Assembly: GCA_900552555.1 (NCBI GenBank)
Contig: URZW01000013.1
Span: 1-37,387 of the forward strand
Reading direction: 5' to 3'
DNA length: 37,387 nucleotides
Source: an uncultured Clostridium sp.
GTDB taxonomy: Bacteria; Bacillota; Clostridia; TANB77; CAG-508
This document shows positions 1 to 8,528 of this stretch, piece by piece. The notes beneath the pieces are model-generated. The model made no database searches. It worked only from the letters and a program-made list of their open reading frames with translations, and was not told the DNA's origin. Made by a program: the position numbers and the translations under genes. The stretch's first letter is position 1. Every line of letters begins with the position of its first letter.

Positions 1-69
1 TTATTATATCAAAGGACTTTCTTTTTGTATATTCCGAAACCATTTTACACTATTACATCCATATAAAAA

Positions 70-98
70 TTGACTTTAAGCTATAAATGTTGTATAAT
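70..98 (+). promoter_or_regulatory. Sigma-A promoter for the first small gene
   Basis: TTGACT at 70-75, a 17-base spacer and TATAAT at 93-98, about 40 bases before the start codon at 142. The only departure from consensus is the last base of the -35 box. Confidence 0.8.
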
Positions 99-141
99 TA
101 GTTTTGTTAAAATACTATAAAATGCCTAAGGAGGAAAAAGT

Positions 142-324
142 ATGAAGAATCTGTTTTATTTATTTTGGTTTATTTGTATTATTGTGGATTTGTTTTATTT
201 ATTTAAGGAATTTATTAGAATAATACTTGATAAACAAGAGATAAAATGGTATCGGATTGTAATATTAGTACTATTTTTTGGAATGATTGTAGCAATAATC
301 GTTTGCATTAAAAAGGCATATTAA
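142..324 (+). CDS. Small two-helix membrane protein, function unknown
   Basis: A 60-residue protein with two hydrophobic segments (about residues 3-28 and 38-55) joined by a short charged linker and ending in a basic KKAY tail, so a helical hairpin in the membrane is likely. The start is well supported by AAGGAGG seven bases upstream. It has its own promoter and a terminator directly after the stop, so it is monocistronic. I do not recognise a family. Codon 38 is CGG (253-255), the only in-frame CGG in the window that does not sit at an obvious frame break. Skipping its C would end the protein at residue 39 and remove the second helix, so here normal reading looks more natural. Confidence 0.65.
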   Translation: MKNLFYLFWFICIIVDLFYLFKEFIRIILDKQEIKWYRIVILVLFFGMIVAIIVCIKKAY

Positions 325-348
325 GGCTCCATAAGGGGCCTTTTTTTG
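323..348 (+). terminator. Rho-independent terminator
   Basis: An eight-base stem (AAGGCTCC against GGGGCCTT, with one G-U pair) around a three-base loop, followed by a run of Ts, directly after the stop codon of the first small gene. Confidence 0.85.
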
Positions 349-357
349 TTGTTAACC

Positions 358-386
358 TTGACAAACAATGTATAAGAGAGTATAAT
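358..386 (+). promoter_or_regulatory. Consensus sigma-A promoter of the DtxR-like regulator and probably the SUF operon
   Basis: TTGACA at 358-363, a 17-base spacer and TATAAT at 381-386, an exact consensus match. No other promoter is evident before sufC, so this probably drives the regulator and the suf genes together. Such a strong promoter fits a repressed operon. Confidence 0.85.
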
Positions 387-403
387 GTTAACCGTAGTTA
401 ACA
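386..403 (+). promoter_or_regulatory. Palindromic operator over the start of transcription
   Basis: TGTTAACCGTAGTTAACA is a perfect 7+7 inverted repeat around four bases. It starts on the last base of the -10 box and covers the expected transcription start. A further GTTAAC at 351-356 lies just before the -35 box. The placement is typical for an autorepressor, and the protein encoded next, a DtxR-fold regulator, is the natural candidate ligand. This is inference from position and symmetry only. Confidence 0.6.
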
Positions 404-437
404 AACTTTAAAAATAGTTACAATTTTTTAAAGTTTG
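402..437 (+). other. Perfect 13-base stem hairpin in the regulator's 5' leader
   Basis: CAAACTTTAAAAA at 402-414 is the exact reverse complement of 425-437, with a ten-base loop. It is not followed by a T run, so it is more likely an mRNA stability or translation element than a terminator. It partly overlaps the operator palindrome. Confidence 0.5.
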
Positions 438-469
438 TAATGCTAAAATATAAAGAAAGAGGATAAAAA

Positions 470-937
470 ATGATATCAAAAGCATCAGAAGAATACCTGA
501 AAACAATGTACATATTAAAGCAACAAAATGGAAACATAAGAGTAACAGACATTGCAAAAAAAATGAACTGTACAAAACCAAGTGTAAACAAAGCAATTTA
601 TAACTTAAAAGACAGCGGACTGCTAAACTATGAATCATATGGAACAATAGAACTAACAGAAAAAGGAGAAGACTTAGCAAAAAAAATTTTAGAAGCATAT
701 GACATAGTTTATGTATTTTTAAAAGACGTACTTAATCTAGACAAAGAAGAAGCTGAAAGCGAAGCAGAAAAAATAAAATTAGCAATAACGGATAAAACAA
801 TAAACAAATTGGCAAAATATGTGCATAAAGAACTAGACCTAACAAACTTAGACTGTGATTATGATATCAATAAAGAAAAATGCAGATGTTGTGCAAGAAG
901 AACAATGTCAATAGGGACGGGCCCTTTTGACAGATAA
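470..937 (+). CDS. DtxR/MntR-fold transcriptional regulator heading the SUF operon, metal site degenerate
   Basis: The first 60 residues form the winged helix-turn-helix of the DtxR/MntR family (recognition region about residues 20-50, wing ending LTEKG), followed by a helical dimerisation region. Aligned by eye to Bacillus MntR, the metal ligands are mostly gone: the D and E of the first helix are E and K, the ligand histidine is Y, and the E-x-x-E-H cluster reads E-x-x-K-L. The C-terminus instead carries four cysteines in the pattern C-x8-C-x-C-C (about residues 128-140). It is followed directly by sufC. I infer a repressor that reports Fe-S or redox status rather than free metal. The last nine or so residues are encoded by a palindromic repeat that has run into the gene, so the ancestral protein probably ended near ARRT. 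Confidence 0.8.
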   Translation: MISKASEEYLKTMYILKQQNGNIRVTDIAKKMNCTKPSVNKAIYNLKDSGLLNYESYGTIELTEKGEDLAKKILEAYDIVYVFLKDVLNLDKEEAESEAEKIKLAITDKTINKLAKYVHKELDLTNLDCDYDINKEKCRCCARRTMSIGTGPFDR

Positions 938-975
938 TAAATAAAAAATGTCAAAAAGGGGCGTCCCTATTGACA
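906..975. repeat. REP-like palindrome pair, TGTCA-arm class, between regulator and sufC
   Basis: Two 26- to 27-base units (906-931 and 949-975) face each other and are near-perfect reverse complements. Each is itself an imperfect palindrome, TGTCA to TGACA, with the core GGGACGGGCCC or its complement. The left unit supplies the final codons and stop codon of the preceding regulator gene. Related pairs occur at 1728-1816, 7401-7461 and 35728-35860. Confidence 0.85.
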
Positions 976-994
976 GAAAGAAAGGATTAAAAAA

Positions 995-1729
995 ATGAGT
1001 AATTTATTAGAAATAAAAGATTTACATGTAAACGCAGGAGAAAAAGAAATATTAAAAGGAATAGACTTAGATATAAAAAAAGGAGAAATTCATGTAATAA
1101 TGGGACCAAATGGTTCAGGTAAAACAACAACAGCAAATGCAATATTAAATAACCCAGAATATACAAAAACAAATGGAACAATAACATTTGATGGTGAAGA
1201 TATTACAAAATCAAGAACAGATGAAATTGCAAGAAAAGGAATATTTATGTCATTCCAATTACCAGAAGAAATTCCTGGGGTTTCAGTTACAAACTTCTTG
1301 AAATATGCAAAAAATAAAATAACTGGACAACCTGTTAAAATTTTTCAATTTAAAGATGAATTGAAAAAATATATGGAAGAATTAAATATGAATCCTAAAA
1401 ACATGGAAAGAAGCTTAAATGTTGGATTTTCAGGTGGAGAAAAAAAGAAAAATGAGATTTTGCAAATGCTTGTATTAAATCCAAAACTTGCTATTCTTGA
1501 TGAAACAGATTCGGGCCTTGATGTGGATGCAATAAAGACTGTTTCAAAAGGTATTGAAATGTTTAAAAATGAGAATAATGCTGTTTTAATTATTACTCAT
1601 AATACTAAAATTTTGCATAGTTTAAAGGTTGATTATGTTCATGTTTTAGTTAATGGAAAAATTGTTAAAACAGGTGGACAGGAATTAGCTTCAGAAATTG
1701 AAGAAAATGTATATGCACAATATAAATGA
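995..1729 (+). CDS. sufC: SufC, ATPase of the SUF Fe-S cluster assembly complex
   Basis: ABC-type ATPase of 244 residues that energises the SufBCD scaffold in the cytoplasm. Visible motifs are Walker A GPNGSGKT (37-44), the Q-loop FQLPEEIPG, a signature loop FSGGEKKK where SufC proteins have SGGE followed by basic residues, and Walker B with LAILDETDSGLD. A D-loop and a switch histidine (TH in LIITHNTK) are present. Length is normal for SufC. It follows the regulator by 57 bases occupied by a palindrome pair and precedes sufB after a second pair. The ribosome site is a weak AAAGGA upstream of the ATG. Confidence 0.97.
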   Translation: MSNLLEIKDLHVNAGEKEILKGIDLDIKKGEIHVIMGPNGSGKTTTANAILNNPEYTKTNGTITFDGEDITKSRTDEIARKGIFMSFQLPEEIPGVSVTNFLKYAKNKITGQPVKIFQFKDELKKYMEELNMNPKNMERSLNVGFSGGEKKKNEILQMLVLNPKLAILDETDSGLDVDAIKTVSKGIEMFKNENNAVLIITHNTKILHSLKVDYVHVLVNGKIVKTGGQELASEIEENVYAQYK

Positions 1730-1816
1730 AAGTTGTCAAAAGGGACGCCCTTTTTTGACAAAAAGGAATAAAAAATAAAAAGTTGTCAAAAAAGGGCGTC
1801 CCTTTTGACAACTTTC
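1728..1816. repeat. Perfect 33-base inverted repeat, REP-like, between sufC and sufB
   Basis: The arm 1728-1760 is the exact reverse complement of 1784-1816, separated by 23 A-rich bases. The arms contain TGTCAAAA, the core GGGACGCCC and TTTTTTGACA, so each can also fold alone. The left arm begins within the sufC stop codon and the right arm ends at the sufB ribosome binding site (AAAGGAG, 1817-1823), so folding could affect sufB translation or the stability of the polycistronic mRNA. Confidence 0.9.
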
Positions 1817-1833
1817 AAAGGAGCAACTAAAAA

Positions 1834-3231
1834 ATGAAAACTCAAGTTGAAGAAATAAATAGAAATATATATGATATAAAAAACAAAGACGAATATGAGT
1901 TCAAAATAAAAAAGGGTTTAACACCAGAAATAATAGAAGAAATATCAAAACAAAAAAACGACCCAGACTGGATGAGAGAATTTAGACTAAAAGCATTAGA
2001 AGTATATAACAATTTAGAAATGCCGACATGGGGACCAGATTTATCAGAATTAAATATGGACGAGATTGCAACATATGTAAGACCAAAGTCAAAATTAAAT
2101 AGTTCATGGGATGATGTTCCAGAAGACATTAAAGATACATTTGACAAATTGGGAATACCAGAAGCGGAAAAGACATCACTTGCAGGTGTTGGTGCACAAT
2201 ACGATTCAGAAGTTGTTTACCATAGTATGAAAGAAGAATTAATAAAACAAGGTGTAATTTACACAGATATGGAAACAGCAGTAAGAGAATATCCGGAACT
2301 AGTAAAATCTCATTTTATGAAATGTGTACCTGTAAATGACCATAAATTTGTTGCATTACATGGAGCAGTATGGTCAGGCGGTTCATTTGTATATGTGCCA
2401 AAAGGAGTAAAAGTAGATGTTCCATTGCAATCATACTTCAGACTAAACTCACCAGAATCAGGACAATTTGAACACACATTGATAATTGTAGAAGAAGGAG
2501 CAAGCTTACACTTTATAGAAGGATGTTCAGCACCAAAATACAATAAAGTAAACTTACACGCTGGATGTGTTGAATTATATGTAGCAGACAATGCTTATTT
2601 AAGATATTCAACAATAGAAAACTGGTCAAAAAATATGCTTAACTTAAATACTAAAAAAGCAATAGTAGGAAAAAATGCAAAAATGGACTGGGTATCAGGT
2701 TCATTTGGGTCAAAAATATCAATGCTATATCCAATGAGCATATTAAATGGAGAAGGTGCAAAAACAGAATTTACAGGAATATCATTTGCAGGTGGCGGAC
2801 AAAACCTAGACAATGGATTTAAAGTAATTCATAATGCACCAAATACATCAAGTGTAGTAAATGCAAAATCAATATCAAAAAACGGCGGAAAATGCACATA
2901 TAGAAGTTTAGTAAGAATAAACGAAAACGCAAAAAATTCAAAATCATCAGTATCATGTGAATCACTTATGTTAGACGACATATCAATTTCAGATACAATA
3001 CCAACAAATGACATAAGAACAGATGAAGTTGAATTTTCGCACGAAGCTAAAATAGGAAAAATAAGTGATAAAACAATATTCTATTTGATGAGCAGGGGAC
3101 TATCAGAAGAAGATGCAAAGGCTATGATAGTAAGAGGTTTTGCACATCCAATAGCAAAGGAATTACCAGTAGAATATGCAGTTGAAATGAACAATCTTAT
3201 TAACTTAGAATTAGAAGGAGCTATAGGATAA
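1834..3231 (+). CDS. sufB: SufB, Fe-S scaffold subunit
   Basis: 465 residues, the normal length for SufB, the subunit of SufBC2D on which clusters are assembled. The characteristic beta-helix core is recognisable from residues 130 to 440 (WSGGSFVYVPKGV, SGQFEHTLIIVEEGA, FIEGCSAP). A cysteine at residue 375 (VSCESLMLD) matches the conserved cluster or sulphur-acceptor cysteine of the family, and the C-terminal helices with FYLMSRGLSEEDAKAMIVRGF are diagnostic. A strong AAAGGAG precedes the ATG. sufC lies upstream; the downstream partner sufD is separated by about 290 bases that hold an oppositely oriented small gene. Confidence 0.98.
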   Translation: MKTQVEEINRNIYDIKNKDEYEFKIKKGLTPEIIEEISKQKNDPDWMREFRLKALEVYNNLEMPTWGPDLSELNMDEIATYVRPKSKLNSSWDDVPEDIKDTFDKLGIPEAEKTSLAGVGAQYDSEVVYHSMKEELIKQGVIYTDMETAVREYPELVKSHFMKCVPVNDHKFVALHGAVWSGGSFVYVPKGVKVDVPLQSYFRLNSPESGQFEHTLIIVEEGASLHFIEGCSAPKYNKVNLHAGCVELYVADNAYLRYSTIENWSKNMLNLNTKKAIVGKNAKMDWVSGSFGSKISMLYPMSILNGEGAKTEFTGISFAGGGQNLDNGFKVIHNAPNTSSVVNAKSISKNGGKCTYRSLVRINENAKNSKSSVSCESLMLDDISISDTIPTNDIRTDEVEFSHEAKIGKISDKTIFYLMSRGLSEEDAKAMIVRGFAHPIAKELPVEYAVEMNNLINLELEGAIG

Positions 3232-3255
3232 AGTAGTTAGAATTATTACATTGGA

Positions 3256-3300
3256 TAAAAAAAGAATGTCCAGAAATAAATCTCCAGACATTCTAAAAAA
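3256..3300. terminator. Terminator hairpin, mainly for the minus-strand small gene
   Basis: AGAATGTC (3263-3270) pairs with GACATTCT (3287-3294). Read on the minus strand the stem is followed by seven Ts, a good intrinsic terminator for the gene at 3325-3435. Read on the plus strand it is followed by six As and then Ts, so it could also weaken transcription out of sufB. Confidence 0.7.
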
Positions 3301-3324
3301 TTTTTGGCAATTCCTATCGTATTA

Positions 3325-3435
3325 CTAAATGATAAATGCAAAAAAAGTTATTGCTAATGTAATTGCGAAAGGAATTGCGACAATGATTCCAACTGTAATC
3401 CCTACAAATTGGAAAAATTTAAAAAATTTTTTCAT
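3325..3435 (-). CDS. 36-residue hydrophobic single-helix peptide, antisense within the SUF operon
   Basis: On the minus strand an ATG at 3433-3435 opens a 36-codon frame for a peptide with an N-terminal MKKFFKFFQF stretch and one hydrophobic helix of about 25 residues. It is preceded by AGGAGG (3449-3454; a long 13-base spacing) and by a promoter with TTGATT and TATAAT 17 bases apart (3473-3501). It is followed by a hairpin with a T run. A complete transcription unit for such a short frame argues that it is real. I recognise no family; small membrane regulators and type I toxins look like this, but nothing visible proves either. Confidence 0.6.
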   Translation of the reverse strand: MKKFFKFFQFVGITVGIIVAIPFAITLAITFFAFII

Positions 3436-3472
3436 ATGAGATATGCTACCTCCTTATATTTTGGTAAACAAT

Positions 3473-3501
3473 ATTATAACATAAAAATATAATAAAATCA
3501 A
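3473..3501 (-). promoter_or_regulatory. Minus-strand promoter of the small antisense gene
   Basis: Read on the minus strand, TTGATT (3501-3496), a 17-base spacer and TATAAT (3478-3473). It lies immediately upstream of sufD in the opposite direction, so polymerases on the two strands would collide or alternate here. Confidence 0.6.
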
Positions 3502-3521
3502 TGAAAGGATCAATATTTATA

Positions 3522-4644
3522 ATGAAAAATATTAAATTAAATGAGACACCAGTTAGAACTGCGAAAAACTTCAGAATAAATAATATAAAACTAGAAAATA
3601 TTGAAATTCCAGAAGTTATACCATCATTTGAAAATGTAACAATAATTGGTGATACATCAAAAATAAATATAGAACAAAATATAAATAATACACATACAGA
3701 TTTAATTTATGGTCTAAGTGAAGAACTTACAAATCAAGTAAAAACTCGGAGCAAATCAAAAAATAAAATTAGACATAAATAGTAATCAAAATGAAGATGC
3801 TATGCCAAAATTATGTGAATGTTCTGATATGAAAGAAGAAAAAATAGAAGCGGAAATAGATTTTAATTTTGATAATGAAAATTCTGTATTAATAGACAAC
3901 ATAGAAATAATTGCAAACGAAAACACAAAATCAACAATAATAATAAAATACACTTCAAACCAAGAAAATGAAAATTATCACAATGGAATAATAAAAGCAA
4001 AAGCTGAAAAAAATGCAGAATTAAATATTGTATTGGTTAATTTAATGAATATAAAATCAAATAACTTTTTAGCAATTGAAAATGAGTTTGAAGGAAATGC
4101 AAAAATTAATTATACAATTGTTGATTTTGGCGGAAAGCATAGCATTACAAATTATTATTCTAATTTACAAGGGGATAATTGTGATAATCAACTAAACACA
4201 ATTTATTTAGGAAAAGAAAATCAAGTTTTTGACTTAAATTATATAGGTGAATTAAGAGGTAAAAAATCTAATATTGATATAGAAGTTCAAGGAGCTTTAA
4301 AAGATACATCTAAAAAACATTTTAAAGGAACAATTGATTTTAAAAAAGGTTGCAAAAAGGCTACTGGAAATGAAAACGAAGCTTGTATGTTATTATCAGA
4401 TACAGCAAAATCAATTGCTTTGCCGATGTTACTTTGTTCTGAAGAAGAGGTTGAAGGTAACCATTCAAGTTCAGCTGGAAAAATTGGAGAAAAAGAATTG
4501 TTCTATATTATGAGTAGAGGTTTTGAACTTAAAGAGGCTATGAAATTGATGGTTAGAGCTAGATTTAATCAAATATTAGAAAAAATTGAAAATGATGAAT
4601 TGAGAGAAGAAATTTTACAAGAAATTGATAAGAGGTTAGATTAG
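3522..4644 (+). CDS. sufD: SufD, Fe-S scaffold subunit, needing a +1 frame change
   Basis: SufD pairs with SufB in the SUF scaffold. The N-terminal section begins MKNIKLNETPVRT and runs 75 codons to a CGG at 3747-3749; in that frame it would soon stop at 3780. Dropping the C continues into a 298-residue frame with the SufD core (HFKGTIDFKKG) and the diagnostic C-terminus (HSSSAGKIGEKELFYIMSRG). The joined product of 373 residues is normal for SufD. The start at 3522 is chosen because AAAGGA (3504-3509) precedes it, whereas an ATG at 3501 has no ribosome site. The frame break is one of four at CGG codons in this window. A disrupted gene or sequence error is the alternative, but the rest of the gene shows no decay. 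Confidence 0.85.
3747..3750 (+). other. CGG frameshift site in sufD
   Basis: In the upstream frame the codons are ACT CGG AGC; in the downstream frame GGA GCA AAT. Reading CGGA as one step, or skipping C3747, joins the two halves of SufD through T-G-A-N. The upstream frame stops 31 bases later. Confidence 0.75.
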
Positions 4645-4654
4645 GAGAAGAATT

Positions 4655-5272
4655 ATGAAGATAGGAATAGACATAGATGACACAACAGTAATAACTGTAA
4701 AGTCAATGATAAAATATGCAGATATTTATGATACACAAATTTTAGGGAGAAAAGGAACAAATGGTAATTTAGGTTTAATACAAAATAGATACTATTTGAA
4801 AGTACTATATGGATGGGATGATAAAACAAAATTTGATTTTTTTGATACATATTATAAAAATGTATTAGAAGAATGTTCACCAATGCCAAATGCAGCTGAA
4901 ACAATTACTAAATTAAAAGATGAAGGAAATGAAATATTATTTATAACAGCAAGACTTACACAAATAAAAAATTGTGATACGGAAAATATTACAATTAAAA
5001 CATTAAAAGACAACAATATTCCATATGATAAATTAATTATTAATGCATCTGATAAATTAAAATTTTGTATGGAAAATGGAATAGAAATATTTATAGAAGA
5101 CAGTTATGATACATGTAAACAGCTAGAAGAAAACGGAATTAAAACATATTTAATGACAACAAAAATGAACGAAAATATAGATGCAGGTAATATAGAAAGA
5201 GTTAAAAACTGGAATGAAATTTATCAAAAAGCAAAATCTTATATAGAAAGAATTGAAGGGGAAGAAAGATAA
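4655..5272 (+). CDS. HAD-superfamily 5'(3')-nucleotidase-like protein inside the SUF operon
   Basis: 205 residues starting MKIGIDIDDTT. The DIDDT motif (6-10) carries the nucleophile and acid/base aspartates of HAD phosphatases, FITAR (about 96-100) fits motif II, and EDS near residue 150 fits the C-terminal metal aspartate region. Overall it resembles the bacterial NT5C-type deoxyribonucleotidase group. It starts 10 bases after sufD stops, and its stop codon is directly followed by the ATG of sufS, so translation is probably coupled. Its role in cluster assembly is unknown; it may simply ride along. Confidence 0.75.
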   Translation: MKIGIDIDDTTVITVKSMIKYADIYDTQILGRKGTNGNLGLIQNRYYLKVLYGWDDKTKFDFFDTYYKNVLEECSPMPNAAETITKLKDEGNEILFITARLTQIKNCDTENITIKTLKDNNIPYDKLIINASDKLKFCMENGIEIFIEDSYDTCKQLEENGIKTYLMTTKMNENIDAGNIERVKNWNEIYQKAKSYIERIEGEER

Positions 5273-6493
<1,221 letters not shown>

Positions 6494-6502
6494 GGAGAAA
6501 AA

Positions 6503-6970
6503 ATGGACGAGTTAACAGATGTTTACAATGAACTAATAATGGAACACAGTATGAATTCATACAACAAAAAGAAACTAGAAAATGCAGACTACTGTGAAGT
6601 AGGTCACAACCCAAATTGTGGAGATGAAATAACACTACAATTAAAATTAAATGGAAATAAAATAGAAGATATGGCATTTTCAGGACATGGATGTGCAATT
6701 TCACAAGCATCAACATCAATAATGATAGATACATTAAAAGGAAAAACAGTTGAAGAAGCAAAAGAGATTATAAAAATATTTATAGAAATGATAAAAAGAG
6801 AGACAACTGATGAGGAAGAACTTAAAAAACTGGAAGATGCAATTGCGTTTAGAAATGTGTCTAATATGCCAGCAAGAGTTAAATGTGCTCTTTTGGCTTG
6901 GCATACTATTGAAGATATGCTAAATAAAAATGATAGCACAGGAACTGGAAATATAAATTGTTGTCATTAA
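6503..6970 (+). CDS. sufU: SufU, zinc-dependent sulphur-transfer partner of SufS
   Basis: 155 residues of the IscU/NifU-N fold. Expected ligands are present: C39 and D41 in NPNCGDE, C64 in GHGCAISQAS, and C128 in ARVKCALLAWH. The insertion between the second and third ligands (about residues 90-110) distinguishes SufU from IscU. SufU accepts persulphide from SufS and is often essential in Firmicutes. The tail ends with INCCH; whether those two cysteines matter is unclear. A GGGAG ribosome site precedes the ATG. Confidence 0.97.
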   Translation: MDELTDVYNELIMEHSMNSYNKKKLENADYCEVGHNPNCGDEITLQLKLNGNKIEDMAFSGHGCAISQASTSIMIDTLKGKTVEEAKEIIKIFIEMIKRETTDEEELKKLEDAIAFRNVSNMPARVKCALLAWHTIEDMLNKNDSTGTGNINCCH

Positions 6971-6996
6971 AAATAAAATAAATTTAATAGTAAATA

Positions 6997-7025
6997 TTGA
7001 CTTTTAAAAAACGACATGATACAAT
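6997..7025 (+). promoter_or_regulatory. Sigma-A promoter of the hairpin-leader small gene
   Basis: TTGACT (6997-7002), a 17-base spacer and TACAAT (7020-7025), downstream of sufU. It starts a separate transcript of about 310 bases ending at the terminator at 7314-7340. Confidence 0.75.
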
Positions 7026-7052
7026 TGCGATAGTTTGGAAGTCACCCTTTTC

Positions 7053-7115
7053 AAGCATAAGTGCATAGACTAGTAAGCCTATGTCATATGCTTGCTAATC
7101 TATGCATTTATGCTT
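7053..7115 (+). ncRNA. 26-base-pair stem-loop in a 5' leader
   Basis: Bases 7053-7078 pair with 7090-7115 across an 11-base loop. Of 26 positions 23 are Watson-Crick, two are G-U in RNA and one is a C-A mismatch. With a promoter ending at 7025, the hairpin begins about 20 bases into the transcript and ends 42 bases before the start codon at 7158. It matches no riboswitch class I know. Confidence 0.7.
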
Positions 7116-7157
7116 ATATAGCTAAATGTAAATAACGTAAGAAAGGGGTTGATGGCT

Positions 7158-7319
7158 ATGAAATTAATAGAATTTTTATTAATAATAATGGCTTTCTTTG
7201 TAGGAACTGCATTATTAATACATATGTGTTCAAAGCACAAATATGTATTTAGATATTATTCAGCCAAAAGAAAAATAGAGATCTGTCCCTCAGACAAATC
7301 TCACCAAACGACTAGATAA
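7158..7319 (+). CDS. 53-residue single-helix membrane peptide with basic tail
   Basis: The frame starts MKLIEFLLIIMAFFVG, one hydrophobic helix to about residue 23, followed by a basic and polar tail that includes two cysteines. GAAAGGGG lies nine bases before the ATG at 7158, so this start is preferred over the ATG at 7152. The gene has its own promoter, a 125-base structured leader and a terminator overlapping its stop. The family is unknown. Short hydrophobic peptide, long 5' structure and private transcription unit are also the features of type I toxins, but no antitoxin RNA is apparent. Confidence 0.6.
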   Translation: MKLIEFLLIIMAFFVGTALLIHMCSKHKYVFRYYSAKRKIEICPSDKSHQTTR

Positions 7320-7340
7320 GGGCTACGCTCTTATCTTTTA
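7314..7340 (+). terminator. Rho-independent terminator overlapping a stop codon
   Basis: AGATAAGGGC pairs with GCTCTTATCT (one G-U) around TAC, followed by T-rich sequence. The stop codon TAA of the small gene at 7158 lies in the left arm. Confidence 0.8.
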
Positions 7341-7400
7341 TATTATTATATTAACACTTATTAAAAAAAATGTCAATAACAATTAAACAAATAAATAAAA

Positions 7401-7461
7401 GTTGTCAAAAAGGGGCGTCCCTATTGACAGCCTGTCAATAGGGACGCCCCTTTTTGACAAC
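7401..7461. repeat. Perfect 30-base inverted repeat with one-base centre, REP-like
   Basis: 7401-7430 is the exact reverse complement of 7432-7461. The units are of the same TGTCA-arm class as those at 906-975 and 1728-1816, with the core GGGACGCCCC, here placed back to back. It ends one base before the mnmA ribosome site GGAGGT (7463-7468) and could form a very stable hairpin there. Confidence 0.92.
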
Positions 7462-7472
7462 CGGAGGTAAAA

Positions 7473-8521
<1,049 letters not shown>

Positions 8522-8528
<7 letters not shown>

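Noticed and set aside
906..1816. Palindromes as rho-independent terminators
   Set aside because: No T run follows the stems, and both lie inside an operon whose downstream genes need transcription through them.
3501..4644. Two separate genes in place of sufD
   Set aside because: The two frames carry the N-terminal and C-terminal parts of one SufD, join at a single base, and the second has no ribosome binding site.
7158..7319. Type I toxin
   Set aside because: The peptide shape fits, but no antisense antitoxin promoter or second copy was found, so it is kept as an unknown membrane peptide.
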